A stretch of 64,000 nucleotides of DNA from Euglena gracilis (lineage: Eukaryota; Euglenida; Euglenophyceae; Euglenales). The DNA is taken from contig CP154956.1 of NCBI GenBank assembly GCA_039621445.1, positions 17,551,562-17,615,561 on the forward strand, in the 5' to 3' direction. The notes under the pieces are model-generated. The model made no database searches. It was not told the origin of the DNA and saw nothing but the letters and a program-made list of their open reading frames with translations. The position numbers and the translations under genes are program-made. Shown here piece by piece: positions 22,465 to 33,700 of this stretch (position 1 is its first letter; each line of letters starts with the position of its first letter).

Positions 22465-22896
22465 ATGCAGAGCACAGCGACAATTGACTACGCTGCACTG
22501 ATTGGTTCACTTCGAGGACCTGAACCTGCAGCACCATTGACGAGCCCTATTGAGCACTCACAACCCCATAGGGGTACACAAGCATTGACTCATTTCAGAG
22601 GTAATCCTCCTTCCCCGCGTGTGTCACACATATCGGTGTCTGTGTCGACTAATCCTCCCCCTGCCCGATGGGCACCCCCACACCTATCGGTGTCAAGCTC
22701 TATAGAGCAACCCAATGCCCAGCCGGCACAACCCCTTTTGTTGGAAAGCCGGTCGGCTAACACCTATTCCCCCCGGCGAGATCTTGCACTGGTGCCGACA
22801 GGCACATTTGACTCTGAGGCGAATACGCCACGGCAACTTTTTGTTGAGGGTGGGTTAGAAACACCATGTTTTTTCCAACCCCCCCCCCCCATATGA
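22465..22896 (+). CDS. Family B leader ORF, Ser/Pro-rich N-terminal part of Pol
   Basis: The ATG at 22465 opens about 140 residues rich in Ser, Pro and Thr (MQSTATIDYAALIG at the start). There is no capsid or zinc-knuckle signature, so this is not a normal Gag. A run of C residues at about 22880-22892 shifts the frame before the protease begins. Confidence 0.5.
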   Translation: MQSTATIDYAALIGSLRGPEPAAPLTSPIEHSQPHRGTQALTHFRGNPPSPRVSHISVSVSTNPPPARWAPPHLSVSSSIEQPNAQPAQPLLLESRSANTYSPRRDLALVPTGTFDSEANTPRQLFVEGGLETPCFFQPPPPI

Positions 22897-23668
22897 TTCC
22901 CCCCACAGGTCCGATTGAACAATTGCCAGCACCGCCCGACACGGGTTCCTTTCCTGCACTGCCATGGCACCCGGAGATGCGTTTGAAGGTTACCGCTTAC
23001 ACAAGCCCAACAAAATCCACGAGCAGTTATGTGGAAGAGTTGGAAAATATTTCTCCTCATCCCATTGGCGTGATTCAGCACATTTGCGTACCCCCCATGG
23101 AACTTTTGCTCCAAGCGAAAATCAAAACTCAAAATTTTTGTGCACAAGCCAAAATTTTTGTCGACACAGGGCGTCGAATCCCTCTTCTTTTCCGTCAAGG
23201 ACTTATACCCAGCCCCCTCTTGGTTCGTGCCAAGAATCCCATCAAAATTATGACCGCTGACAACAGCCCCATGTGCGGTTGTGACTTGGGATGCATTTTG
23301 GACATAGTCCTCCCCATTATGCCGAAGCACCACACCCCCCCCCACAATTCCAAAAATTTCTGGGTACTTGGGCATTCGAGGCGAATATCGCCGGGTCAGA
23401 TGTCATACTGGGTTTTCCATTCCTACGGCAACACCGATTGGTGGTGGATTGTCCTTTGCACGGTTTGCGCACTACCCCCTGCACACACACCAAACCCCCA
23501 AACTTGTGCCCCGTGACTTCATGCAGGACGTCCCCCCCCCCGCATTTCCACAACGTTTTCAACAACCGAAAACACCGTTTCCTACCCTATGGGGTAAAGA
23601 GAAAGCTGCCTCCCCCTACCCACCGCACTTTTACCGCTCGTTTCCCCTGCGGTAGGGAAAGCCAGTAG
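22866..23668 (+). pseudogene. Family B retropepsin, frameshifted
   Basis: The active-site triad is in IFVDTGRR, with Asp-Thr-Gly at about 23163-23171. The second half (GSDVILGFPFLRQHRLVV, 23395-23450) is in another frame, reached after a C run near 23330. The pair VDTG and ILGFPFL is the expected beginning and end of a retroviral-type aspartic protease. It should cleave the polyprotein, but this copy is broken. Confidence 0.7.
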
Positions 23669-23775
23669 CTTAACCCCGCACGTTTCGCTGGGTTCCTAGG
23701 CGAAAGCCCAAAGGCCTGAAGTAATCACGGTGTCGAGTAGCCGCCCAGCTGCACAATTTTTTCGTTTTCCACCAG

Positions 23776-25050
23776 ATGTGTCTACTTCCGACACCCCTGT
23801 ACATCCCCCAGCAGCTACCCCAACCGAAAACCAACTTATGCACTGACACCCACACAAACGCGCACCACATGCACCAACCCTCCCACCAATGCGCTCACTG
23901 TCGAAGGATCTCCGCTTACCACGATTTTGATTGTGGATTTCTAGTTGAATCTTACAAACTAATCCGATTGGATCCCGCAACCGGGAATTATTCTCCACCT
24001 ACACTTGGTAGTGGTGCAACCGATACGGATTTAATAGATAACCAAAAGGTACATAGCCTTGGTATAATGGGTGATACACCCAACAGTACACTTGGTAGTT
24101 GTTCACATCCCACACTCACACTTGGATGTTTTTCGCAATTCGCGAATGTGATCCAAGCACTACAGTGCAAAGGCATAGCCTCCCTTTTCGGATTTGCGCA
24201 CAGCGCTCCCCATGCGCCTATGGCGCTCTTCACACCCCCCGCGCATATCGCGCTTAACGCACATAGTGCGAATCCTGTACATATCGTGCATTCCGCGCTA
24301 TCGCGCATCACTGATGATTGGGTATATGCCCAACCCACCCATGCTCCCCCGGGATTGAGTCCTACGGACATGTGTGTGGATGATTCAAAATTCCGTTGTT
24401 CTGTGTTACAGTGTGTTCCCCCCATTCAGGATTTTGAGCAGATCTCCAAGTACACCGAGGATACCTGGAATGCTTTTCAGTTTGGTCAATATCGAATTCT
24501 GAAACATTGGTTTTCAAAAAACGCCGATATGGAGGATTCCTTTCATTTGACCTTAGAAATTCATGCATTCTCTTCCAACGCGCATTCGCGATTACCGCGA
24601 CATTGGTCGCAACATTCTAACGCATTTGATAAGTTTTGGGGAGACACTATCCTACGGATGCATCCCCCCCTAAAACTTATCCCGCTTGTTATAAATAAGA
24701 TTTTCCAGGATCAAGCGCGAGGCGCATTACTTGTTCCTGTGAATCCCGAAGCGGAATGGTTTCAAAATTTGACTTATGTCACATTTTTTTGGTGGGACCT
24801 ACCAAATCATGTTCCTCTATTCGAGGATTTCCGTGGAGTGGTAGTACCACCTTTTCAAGAAATCATTTTCCGTGTTGGTTTCTTTGATGCTTTCAATGTT
24901 TCTCAATCTCCACCCATGAATGTTAGTGTGTTGGATGATGCCGACAATGTGGGAGCCGATACGGCTTTTGTCCATAATGCCGATAGGTATCACCGTTCTG
25001 CCCCCCCCTATGGTTTATATGACCCAACAACAGGTTTCCGCTGTCATTGA
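23776..25050 (+). CDS. Family B Pol segment with Dam/DIRS-type methyltransferase-like domain
   Basis: 424 residues, open. The N-terminal half has a CAHC-H-C group (about 23890-23935), possibly zinc-binding, then low-complexity sequence. At about 24550-24780 is a domain of the Dam/DIRS methyltransferase-like type: HAFSSN, a following Trp, MHPPL, LIPLVINKIF and LLVP. The substrate-binding and catalytic tetrapeptide (NPPY or DPPY) is replaced by HPPL and the Asp before AFSS by His, so it is probably inactive. In DIRS elements a related domain lies after RT; here it lies before RT. It is followed directly by the RT region in a shifted frame. Confidence 0.6.
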   Translation: MCLLPTPLYIPQQLPQPKTNLCTDTHTNAHHMHQPSHQCAHCRRISAYHDFDCGFLVESYKLIRLDPATGNYSPPTLGSGATDTDLIDNQKVHSLGIMGDTPNSTLGSCSHPTLTLGCFSQFANVIQALQCKGIASLFGFAHSAPHAPMALFTPPAHIALNAHSANPVHIVHSALSRITDDWVYAQPTHAPPGLSPTDMCVDDSKFRCSVLQCVPPIQDFEQISKYTEDTWNAFQFGQYRILKHWFSKNADMEDSFHLTLEIHAFSSNAHSRLPRHWSQHSNAFDKFWGDTILRMHPPLKLIPLVINKIFQDQARGALLVPVNPEAEWFQNLTYVTFFWWDLPNHVPLFEDFRGVVVPPFQEIIFRVGFFDAFNVSQSPPMNVSVLDDADNVGADTAFVHNADRYHRSAPPYGLYDPTTGFRCH

Positions 25051-26835
25051 AAGTGCAGGACAGCACCCCAATTCAGCAGAATTTTGTACGCGCATCAGTC
25101 GCGAATTTTCTGGTGTTTTGGGGAATCCTGTTTATGCATGTGACATAGATCCCGCTATTCGCGGACCTTTTGGTGTTTGCAAAATTGAGCTTAAGGAAGG
25201 CGAAAGCCAATGCATCGGAAATTCTTCCGTTGTTCAGGAGAAAGAGAGATAGCTCTCAATGAAATGATTGAAAAGCTCATAGAGCGGAAATGGATCATCC
25301 CTTCCAAAAGTGAATGGGCCTCCCAACCTTTTGAGGTTCCTAAGCCCCCAGACCCATCAGGTCAGAAAAAGTGGAGGCTGATACTGGATAATCGGTACTT
25401 AAACTCATAATCAAGGATGACCCATTCCCGTTACCTCTAATTGAGGACCTCATCACAAAACAGGCGGATAACCGCTTGTGCTTAATTTTCGACCTAGAGG
25501 ATGGTTTCGACCAACTGCATCTGGATCCCGATTCACAAGCCTATACGGCTTTTGTAACATCCAGATGTGTTTACCAATGCACGGTTTTACCAACGGGTGT
25601 TAAGAATGGACCAGCAATGGTTCAGCGCATGATCCAATGGGTCTTACGGGATTTACCGTTTGTGCTGGTATACATTGACGATGTTTTGGTTGGTACCCCC
25701 CCTCCTTCATCGAATACACCTGAGAATATTCTCGACATTCACTATCGTGATGTTGGCGCGGTATTAGCCGCATTTCTCAAGCATAGACTTTTTGTTAAAG
25801 GAGCCAAAATGCACTTATTTCGCGAAACGATAAAGTTTTGCGGTCACATTCTTAATAATGGCCAACGCCGAGCGGCGCCTAGTAAATTAGAGGCCATTAA
25901 GAAATGGACACCTGATGTCATCAAGACCATCACCCATTTGAAAGGTTTTTTGGGATTAGCCCAATACTACGCGATTTACACGAAAGTTTTCGCGAAAATC
26001 GCGGTACCTCTAACGAGACAGCTCAAAAATCCCGCACCTGAAAATACAAAAATCAAATGGGACGCCGATATGCGTGAAGCTCTAGAGAGCATTAAAAAGC
26101 TAACGCTTGAAAATGTCGTACTAGACATCGCGGATCCCTACACGCCTTATGCGCTAGAAGTCGATAGCAGCGATTATGCTGTAGGCGGTTATCTAATCCA
26201 GCATAACGCGGCTAACGAATTACGCCCTGTAGCATTTTTCACCAGAAAGCTACAAGGTGAAGATGGCAAAGGCCAAGTCAAATGTAGTATCCGTGAGAAG
26301 GAAACGTACGCAATCGTACCTATTTTACAAAAATTCCGTAGTTGGGTCGCCAGTTCCTTGGTGCAAATACTAGTGTTGACTGACCATGAGAGTCTTCAAC
26401 ACTGGTATGCCTTCTGTAGGCCGAAGATGCCGACGGCATGAATTTTTGAGCCAATTCAACCGAGTGGTTGTATATACCCCGGGTCATACACAGAAAGTAG
26501 CAGACCCACTTAGTCGAGCACCCTGGCACTACCCCGGTAACCCGGATGAAGGTGATGCCACCTTTCATGGCAGCCAAGAGGCTGATGAATATGCACGTCG
26601 ATATGACGCAGCCGTCGATATGTTGGATTCTTTTCACGTTTCATCGATTTTTCGTTCGTTGCCAGTCTCTCCTGTACGGGGGAGAAGGCGACGAGGCCGC
26701 ACACCTGGCCCCCGTCGCATTACGCGATCTGAATCACCTTCCCTCCTCTTCTTTCGCGAATGGGATTACTCCCATGACCCTGTATATAGCACGACAGTGC
26801 AGAGACTGCGCAATGGCGAAATTGTACAAAATTAA
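25051..26835 (+). pseudogene. Family B reverse transcriptase and RNase H
   Basis: RT begins near 25100 (frame change at 25050), passes LIERKWIIPSKSEW at about 25280, a TAA at 25408 and a frameshift, then FDLEDGFDQLHL (25490) and the catalytic YIDDVLV (about 25672). RNase H follows: EVDSSDYAVGG (26160), REKETYA (26295) and LTDHESLQHWY (26378), so all catalytic acids are kept. The frame shifts again near 26400. The element once encoded a normal Ty3/gypsy polymerase. Confidence 0.8.
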
Positions 26836-26838
26836 CGT

Positions 26839-27025
26839 GACCCCCCCCTATATGTCACCCCCCCCCTAATTGTCGCCCCCCCCCTTGGGGGGGCGACAAT
26901 CAGGGGGGGAGGTTACCCATGCACCCATGGACGGGTAGGGTAAATTGAGTACCCCCCCCCTAATTGTCGCCAGGAGGGGTCAAAACGCTCCCTGGCGGGT
27001 GCCATATAGGGGAGGGGCCTCACGT
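26839..27025. repeat. Small insertion with a C-rich hairpin between RNase H and integrase
   Basis: This segment is absent from the related copy near 20045. It contains a hairpin of ATTGTCGCC and GGCGACAAT around C/G runs at about 26866-26906, and a second ATTGTCGCC at about 26960. ACGT flanks it at 26835-26838 and 27022-27025 and may be a target duplication. Confidence 0.5.
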
Positions 27026-28346
27026 TATTCCCTCTCCCCTTTACGGTTTGTTTACCGCGATGATGCGCGAGATAAATATTGTGTACCCCGTGACTTGGTT
27101 GATGAAGTACTTTTGTGTTATAACGACCAAGGTCACCCTGGGGCCCCCAATCTTCTTTCTTTGGTGGGTTGCAGGTACTGTACAACCCTGAAAGAAAAAG
27201 AATTGCACTCGCGCTGCTTGCAAATTTGGCAACCGTGCCAAATTTGTCCAGCGATGAAACCGCGCAGAGGTACCCCCCCTGGTACGCTTGACTTTTTCCC
27301 CGTACCCCCTGACATTTTTACGTCCCTCTGCATGGATTTTCTTGAGTTAGAACCTTGCAAAGGATCAGACGGCAAAATATATTATTATGTTTTTGTTGTT
27401 GTCTGTCGACTGAGTGGTTATATAGTAGCCATTCCATGCCAAAAGGCAGGGTTGACTGCGCAAATTTTAGCGCAGATATTTACGGAAAAGTATATCTGCC
27501 TAATGGGCTTGCCGAATGAGATTGTCAGTGATCAAGATCATTTCATCTCTTACCGATTCTTCACAACCCTATGTGGTTTACTGGGAATCGAACAACACTT
27601 TTCCATCATATATCGCCCGAAGGGCAATGGCCGCGCCGAGGCAGCAGTGAAGGCTGTTGTAAATATGCTCCGCCTGTCACTGGCTGACTCGCGCCAGGCC
27701 GGAGTCCAGCTTTTGCCATGGTCCCTCTTTTATATAAACACCCTACCGGGTTTAGTTTTGCCGCACTCTCAATATAAAATTGTTCTTGGGCGAGACCCGC
27801 CGGCGATTGGTGATATATCATCAGAGACACCAGCTCGAAGTAGCGTAACCATGTGAGACATGGTTCTCTGAAGTAGAGTTTCTCAGAACTACTGTTCAGA
27901 AATGCATTACTGATATCCATTCTCAAAAGAGAAATAAATTTTTGCAAAAATTCAAATCACCTGGCTATAGTGCTGGTGACTGCGTGTGGGTTCGGAATAG
28001 TGGAATCTGCATGCAAGCTTCCAAGCTAGACCTCCTCTGGGTCGGACCTTCTGCATTTCTCGAATGCGTTGGCAACAGTGGCCGCTATTGGGTGGCACTG
28101 CCCAACGGGGTCGAGGATGTTCACATGGATGATTTCAAGCCATACCTTTCCCCGCCTAATGGCAAAGCACTACCGTGCCTTTATTTCAAACCCCGTTCCA
28201 AGTTACCCGAAACAGATGATTTTGTGGTAGACAAAATTCTCGACCACAAAATTGATCGGGGAGTCCATTACTGGAAGGTCAGGTGGAAAGGCTATGGGCC
28301 AGAGGAGGACACCTGGGAGCCAGATATTTCTGCGAATAATTTTTAA
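27026..28346 (+). pseudogene. Family B integrase with C-terminal chromodomain
   Basis: The zinc part keeps GHPG and CQIC, but the first His of HHCC is not obvious. The core has D in MDFLEL (27335), D in SDQDHF (27530) and E in NGRAEA (27625). A stop at 27855 and a shift separate it from the last frame (27942-28346). That frame ends in a chromodomain ([24 protein letters not shown] at 28225-28330), which in chromoviruses directs integration to marked chromatin. The protein ends 19 bp beyond the TWEP motif. Confidence 0.8.
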
Positions 28347-28508
28347 AACCGGTCTATTGGCCTTTTCCTCCCCTCTCTGTGTTTTTCTCCCAACCCCAAT
28401 TAACGTGTCTCTTCTTTTTCTACAGCTTATAAAGCTACCTTTTTTTTGTTTTTATCCCCGCGACAATGTAAGACCCAGGGCGCGGCCCAGGCCCGCCCCC
28501 TATACAGT

Positions 28509-30733
28509 ATGCTCTCCCTCGCTACCCCTCACACGCCTATGCGGCGGCCCCACCAGCCCAAGGGGCGCCCGCGTATGCGGTATATCAACCCCCTCCTGCC
28601 GCTTATGCGGCTCAGGCACAAATGCCACCCCCCCCCTCAAATGACTCAGGCACAAATGCCATACCCCTCTCAGTCACATATGCCAGCCCCGTCTCAGGCA
28701 AAAATGCCGACCCCCTCTCAGGCGCAACCGCCACAAGTCGCTCCTGCGGCCCCTGTGCCAATGGGTGCTGCATATGCGGCACAGCCTCAACAGGCATACC
28801 AAGTTCCAATGGAACAACCATACCCTCAGCAGGTACACCAAGTTCCAATGGAACAACAACAGTATGCGAGGCAGGGACAGGCACCTCCAATGGAGCAGGC
28901 GCATTACGCCATGCCTGGTCCCTCACCTCCCATCGTGTATACACCACAGTACGTTATGACTCAACAACCCCAAACACAACCCCAATCTCAACCCGTACAG
29001 GGTGTCCCGGACCAGGTACACGCCGTACAGGCGATGCCCCCTCCTGCTGCTCAACCCAATCGAGAGCCAGCAGCTCAGACCGCATTCAGCAGCAGTAGTA
29101 TATCCGCTTATGCGATCCCTGCGGTGCATCAGACGCCCCAGCCAGCACCAACAGTGCCATACCCCGTATTCACCTCAGAACTGATGAATCTCGCAGAGAA
29201 AACCCTGCGGACTGCCCTGCGCGTTAGCGCACTCGAAAGAGCAGACCCCTCCTTACAAATGATGTGGGATACCCACTGTCGTCACATTCTGGGCCTGGCC
29301 AATAGGCCTATTGCACAACTGGTGCGCTTGTGGCCAAACTCTGATGACAGGGAAAGTGTACTTCATGCCTGGGGAATATCCCCCTGATGTCAGCATGCGT
29401 ACACTGGGTATCCATGTACCGGCGATGCCGCGGATCCGTCATCACACAGGTGCATTCACCGAATACATGCGGGAGAACAGGCTCCCAGTGGCAGAAAGCG
29501 AGGCGGGAGATATCCCAGCACCAATGGTGCAGCCATCGCGAATTTTTCGCGACACCCAGTCCCCACCTCGTATGCCAAGACCACCACCACCCGAATATCG
29601 GGAACCCCCAATGCAATATGCGTATCATCCAACGACGCAACCGTCAACGGCACTCCCACCATTTCCATTTCCAGCACATCTGGAAGCTGGAAGTAAGCCG
29701 CCCCCACAACGGGACCAGCCGGTCTGGTTCCTGGGCTGAGGATGTGGAGCAGGCCGAGGCCGAAGGCCGTATGGCTGTGGAAGAGGATGTACCAACGGTA
29801 CATGAACCCCTTCCAGAACCCCGCTTCACATCACCTCAGCAAGCAATCCAGTACTACAAATCCCTGGAACAGCTCCAGGGCCCACAGTCTGCAAAACACA
29901 GATATGCGACACAGCCATACGTGCCGGCAGACCTGGTGAAACGGGGTAGACCAGAATCTTCATCCCCAATGGGGAGACCAAAACCCCCAGCCCCAGCCCC
30001 AGCCAGATAGCCAGACAGGCCGCACCCCCTCCCGTGCCCGTACCGTTTGCCATTGCCGGCCAATCCAGCGCCAATGGCGCAACCCCCCAGACCGGTTCCA
30101 GCAAAATCAGCAGCGCCGGCAACTCCAGCAGCGCCAACCGCACCACAGCCTGTAGCAGCGCCAACGGCGCCACAGCCTGTGACGGCACCAATGACACCAC
30201 CTCAGGAGACACCAGTGCCTCCAGGCCAACAGGCCACGACCGAGGTACTGCCTGTTCCTGAACCCACTCAGCAACAGCTCGAACAAGCCGAACTGGCCCA
30301 AAGGGCCCATAGGGCAGAAAGCGAGCATGAAGCTGCGGAGCGTGCACGAGTATAGAAAATTCTTGATGATACTCGCGAATGTGTACGCAACCCCGCTTAC
30401 ATCGATCCGCCAAAAGGCGAACCCATCCCTGATAATAACCCACCGCTATTGGCGGATATGCAGGACCAACCTGCAGCATACCCAGCAGCCAAATTGGCTT
30501 ATGCCCCACAGGAATTGCTTGGACGAACAGGCGATATGAATGCTGCCTTTTTGGGCCCCCGTTTTGCATCCAATCCCAGTCCTCATGCTTGGAAACAATC
30601 TAGAGAAGAGATTGCCCGATGGGAAGCCCGATCGGGCAAGGGTAAAGCCAAAAGTGCTCCCAAACGAGCACCTACTGCAGGCCAAAAAGGCCAAGGCAAA
30701 GGCCAGAAAGGCCAATATCGGAACGTCTATTGA
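28509..30733 (+). pseudogene. Family B Gag-like ORF located after pol
   Basis: The first ATG in the opening frame is at 28509, about 160 bp after the chromodomain stop. The N-terminal third is Pro/Gln/Met-rich with short repeats. At 29160-29390 a helical stretch (LMNLAEKTLRTALRVSALE, then LIAQLVRLWP-like sequence) could be capsid-like. Two frameshifts near 29360 and 29730 and one near 30010 break it. The end (30449-30733) has YPAAKLAYAPQELLGR and then a basic tail with GKGKAKSAPKR and GQGKGQKGQ, much like the tail of family A Gag. Position after pol is unusual. The alternative is an envelope-position accessory protein. Confidence 0.5.
28625..28900 (+). repeat. Short tandem repeats coding Met-Pro-Ser-Gln and Val-Pro-Met-Glu-Gln units
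   Basis: Units like CAAATGCCA(T/G)C(A/C)CCCTCTCAG recur four times at 28665-28725, and a CAAGTTCCAATGGAACAA unit recurs at about 28798 and 28838. Both are in frame with the Gag-like ORF. Confidence 0.6.
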
Positions 30734-30740
30734 AGACGAC

Positions 30741-33700
30741 ATGGAAGCTCTACTAGAGCACATCCAGAGTATTCATGACCTCGCATTCGAGGCCATGCGG
30801 AAGTTCCAAAATGAACTTAGTCTTCCTATCCTTGTCGCCTCCCCTGTCGTGACTGTGACCAGACAGCTCTATGTGGAGCGAAATCGTGATGGAACATTAT
30901 ATGGCCTTTGAGGCAATGCCATCCTAGGTCCGATTTTGGACAATCTGCCGGGATTCTGGCACGTTTGGTTCTGGGCGGGACAGCCCACCCAAAATTTCGG
31001 CAGGTTCCTGAACTCCTGTGGTTATCCTTACCTGGATTGCGGTCGACAAGACCGATATAATACAGGTAAAGACCTGCTACGGCAGTTATTCGACTGCATT
31101 CGCAGTGTAGGCCCAAACGTCCTGGAGTGGAAATTTTGCCCACTACCTGAAAATATCGCCAAATTGGTGGGAAACATGTTCTGCAGCAATCTGCAAGTCT
31201 TTTACCACTGGCAATATGCCTATCACTTTGAAGTGGTCGATATTGACCTCCGCTTCCCCCAGACGTATATCGTCCGATGTTCTCACTGCTACGAAAAGTT
31301 TGCAGTGTACTTCTGGGGATTCGGAGTACGCAGTACTCAACCACAGGCCGAAGGCCAGGACGAGGAAGGCAAACAGGCCAACGTTCCGCAGGCAGCGCCA
31401 AAGCGCATCATGCTCCTGCACCTTTGCAGAAATCCAAAGGATGTTCACCAAAGCTCGAACGGGCGACGCAACCACCGTCAACTCCTGCTGTACTTGCAGC
31501 AGTTCTGGTTCAGGGCTTGGACCTGCCAGATCACGGAGATATATTATTATCTCAATCCCGATAAGGAAGTTCCCCCGGACTATGTCCCCATCACCCCCCG
31601 TTTTGAAAAGGAAAGCATTGACGATTATGTCAAACGCCGATTCGGCGATACGGTCGATAGAGCATTATTCCAACCGTTTTTCCAGGGCGGCAGAATCAAT
31701 GAACAGGGCATGACCCTACCCCTCCTGCGCTTCAACCACAGTATGGTTGAAGATGAACGGAAGCCATGGGACATTTTCCGATTACGGAAAAGACATGTGC
31801 CTACTGTCATAGGAAAAAAAACATCCGGAAAAAATAACATCTGGAAAAAATACCATCTGAATGAATAACATCCAGAGAGGCTTGTCAAAAGGCACTTAAA
31901 GGTTATCTAGTTCCAGCACCTCAGTCACCCGGACTGCGCCATTGTTTAGGTGGAGGGAGTGCAAGGCATTGCAAAAAAACTGGAGCGCACACCAGACATT
32001 TACCTATACCCCCCCACAAGTCATTGCCAGTCTCCCCCATCCAGGACCCCCACAGGACAGGGTCCTGGGGGGGAGAACTGGCCATAAATGCCCCCTACAC
32101 ACCCCACACTTGACCAGTGTGGGCTTAAGGCAGGTGGGATGGTCGGACTCCTCCCGGTCCAGGAGGGGGGGTCGGGCATATACTGCAATAACTGGGTGAT
32201 CCCAACACAAACAAATAGCATCTGGTATGAGAGTATCCAGAGCATAACCCATGAAACGGTACATTCTTTACTTCAAAAAGGCAAGAATTGAACGCAAGCT
32301 TGATGGACAGCCTCGTCCTTTGGTAATGATTATCACAGTCGTTCGTGTTCTTCATCCCACATCCTATCCACTTTATACATCTTATCTATTTTCGACTTAT
32401 TTCTGGAGCAAATGAAGAAAAAATAACATCTGACTAAATAACATCTAAAAGCGGCTTAGATGTTATTTTTTCCGGATGTTATTTTTTCCTATGACAGTAA
32501 GGCGCAACGCCCAAAGCCGCAGACGGCTGCTGAGGTTTCGTCATCAGAATCCTCAACCCAGCCGCAACCGGCAACACCAGTCACACCTCAGCCGCGCCGC
32601 CAGTTCCCCAGGGAATTCCTGGCGAGACACCACCACCCGTCTTCGGACGTGGTCGGCGTTATCTGGGATCAAGCCTATCGGCTACAGCAGAACCTTTTGT
32701 CCCTAAGGGACATCAGGAAAGTCAATCTTCGTCGCCACCTCTTCTCCTCAGCCCGCTACTGCGGCACCCACCAGCGTGACTGCGCAAACAGGAACTATGC
32801 CTACCGCTATAGCGGAACAGCCAGCAGCCCCTGCCGCTTCACCAGAAACGGTGGAGGGCAGTGAAGAGAGCGATGGAGAGAGCGGCGAAGACCGCATGGA
32901 AGGCCTGGAGGAAACATGTGCTGATGAACCTCAGCATCCAGCTCTTCCATCAGCCCCAATGGGCTCCAGAACACCCCTTCCTCCTGGAGGAGATGTAACC
33001 TCAGAGACCGAATCTCCTACATCTGAGGCCGAACGGCCAGCGGTACCTCTGGTGCCACCCCTCTCCTTTTCCTGCAGTGCCAACGGCACCAACCCCGACA
33101 GAACCTGTCGCATCACCGACAGTACCGACAGGTGTTTCAGGTGGTGTGCTACAGGGTGTGACCGCGGCGATGTCCGCAGTATCAGCAGTGCTGACCCCTC
33201 GCGGCTCACCTGCCGCATGCCCACCAGAAACCCAGCGGGTCCCTGCTGCTGATAGCAGCTCAACAGCCGTACAGGCTGCGGTCACAACTCCAATGGAGTT
33301 GGATGTCCCAGCAGCTAGACCAGCTGCACAATCACCGCCAACGGCGGAAATGCAACCACCTCCCGCCAGACCGGCAGCTCCGACACCGCCAACAGCGGAA
33401 AGACCACTCCCTCAGGCAGATCCTAGGGAAGAACACCGATATGGCAAACATAAAAGGCCTAAGGCCAAACCCCAAGCCGAAGGCTGCAAGCCCGTGGAAA
33501 GGCGGCGGGATGATGAGCCACCACCTACTGGTTCAGATGGCTCTGGCGCAGGCCTTAGGCCCACGATACCACTGGCCAGCTATGTGGCTCAACCTCTGAA
33601 GGCGCTAAGCGCAAACCCACAATCAGACCGATTCGGTCAAATGTCCCTCATGAGGCCAACGAGCCATTTTGGACTGAGCACGTACTGCCCACAGCAGACC

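Noticed and set aside
32088-32355. Short open frames inside the MITE as a transposase
   Set aside because: Under 80 codons, no DDE/D motif, and the element is too short to encode one.
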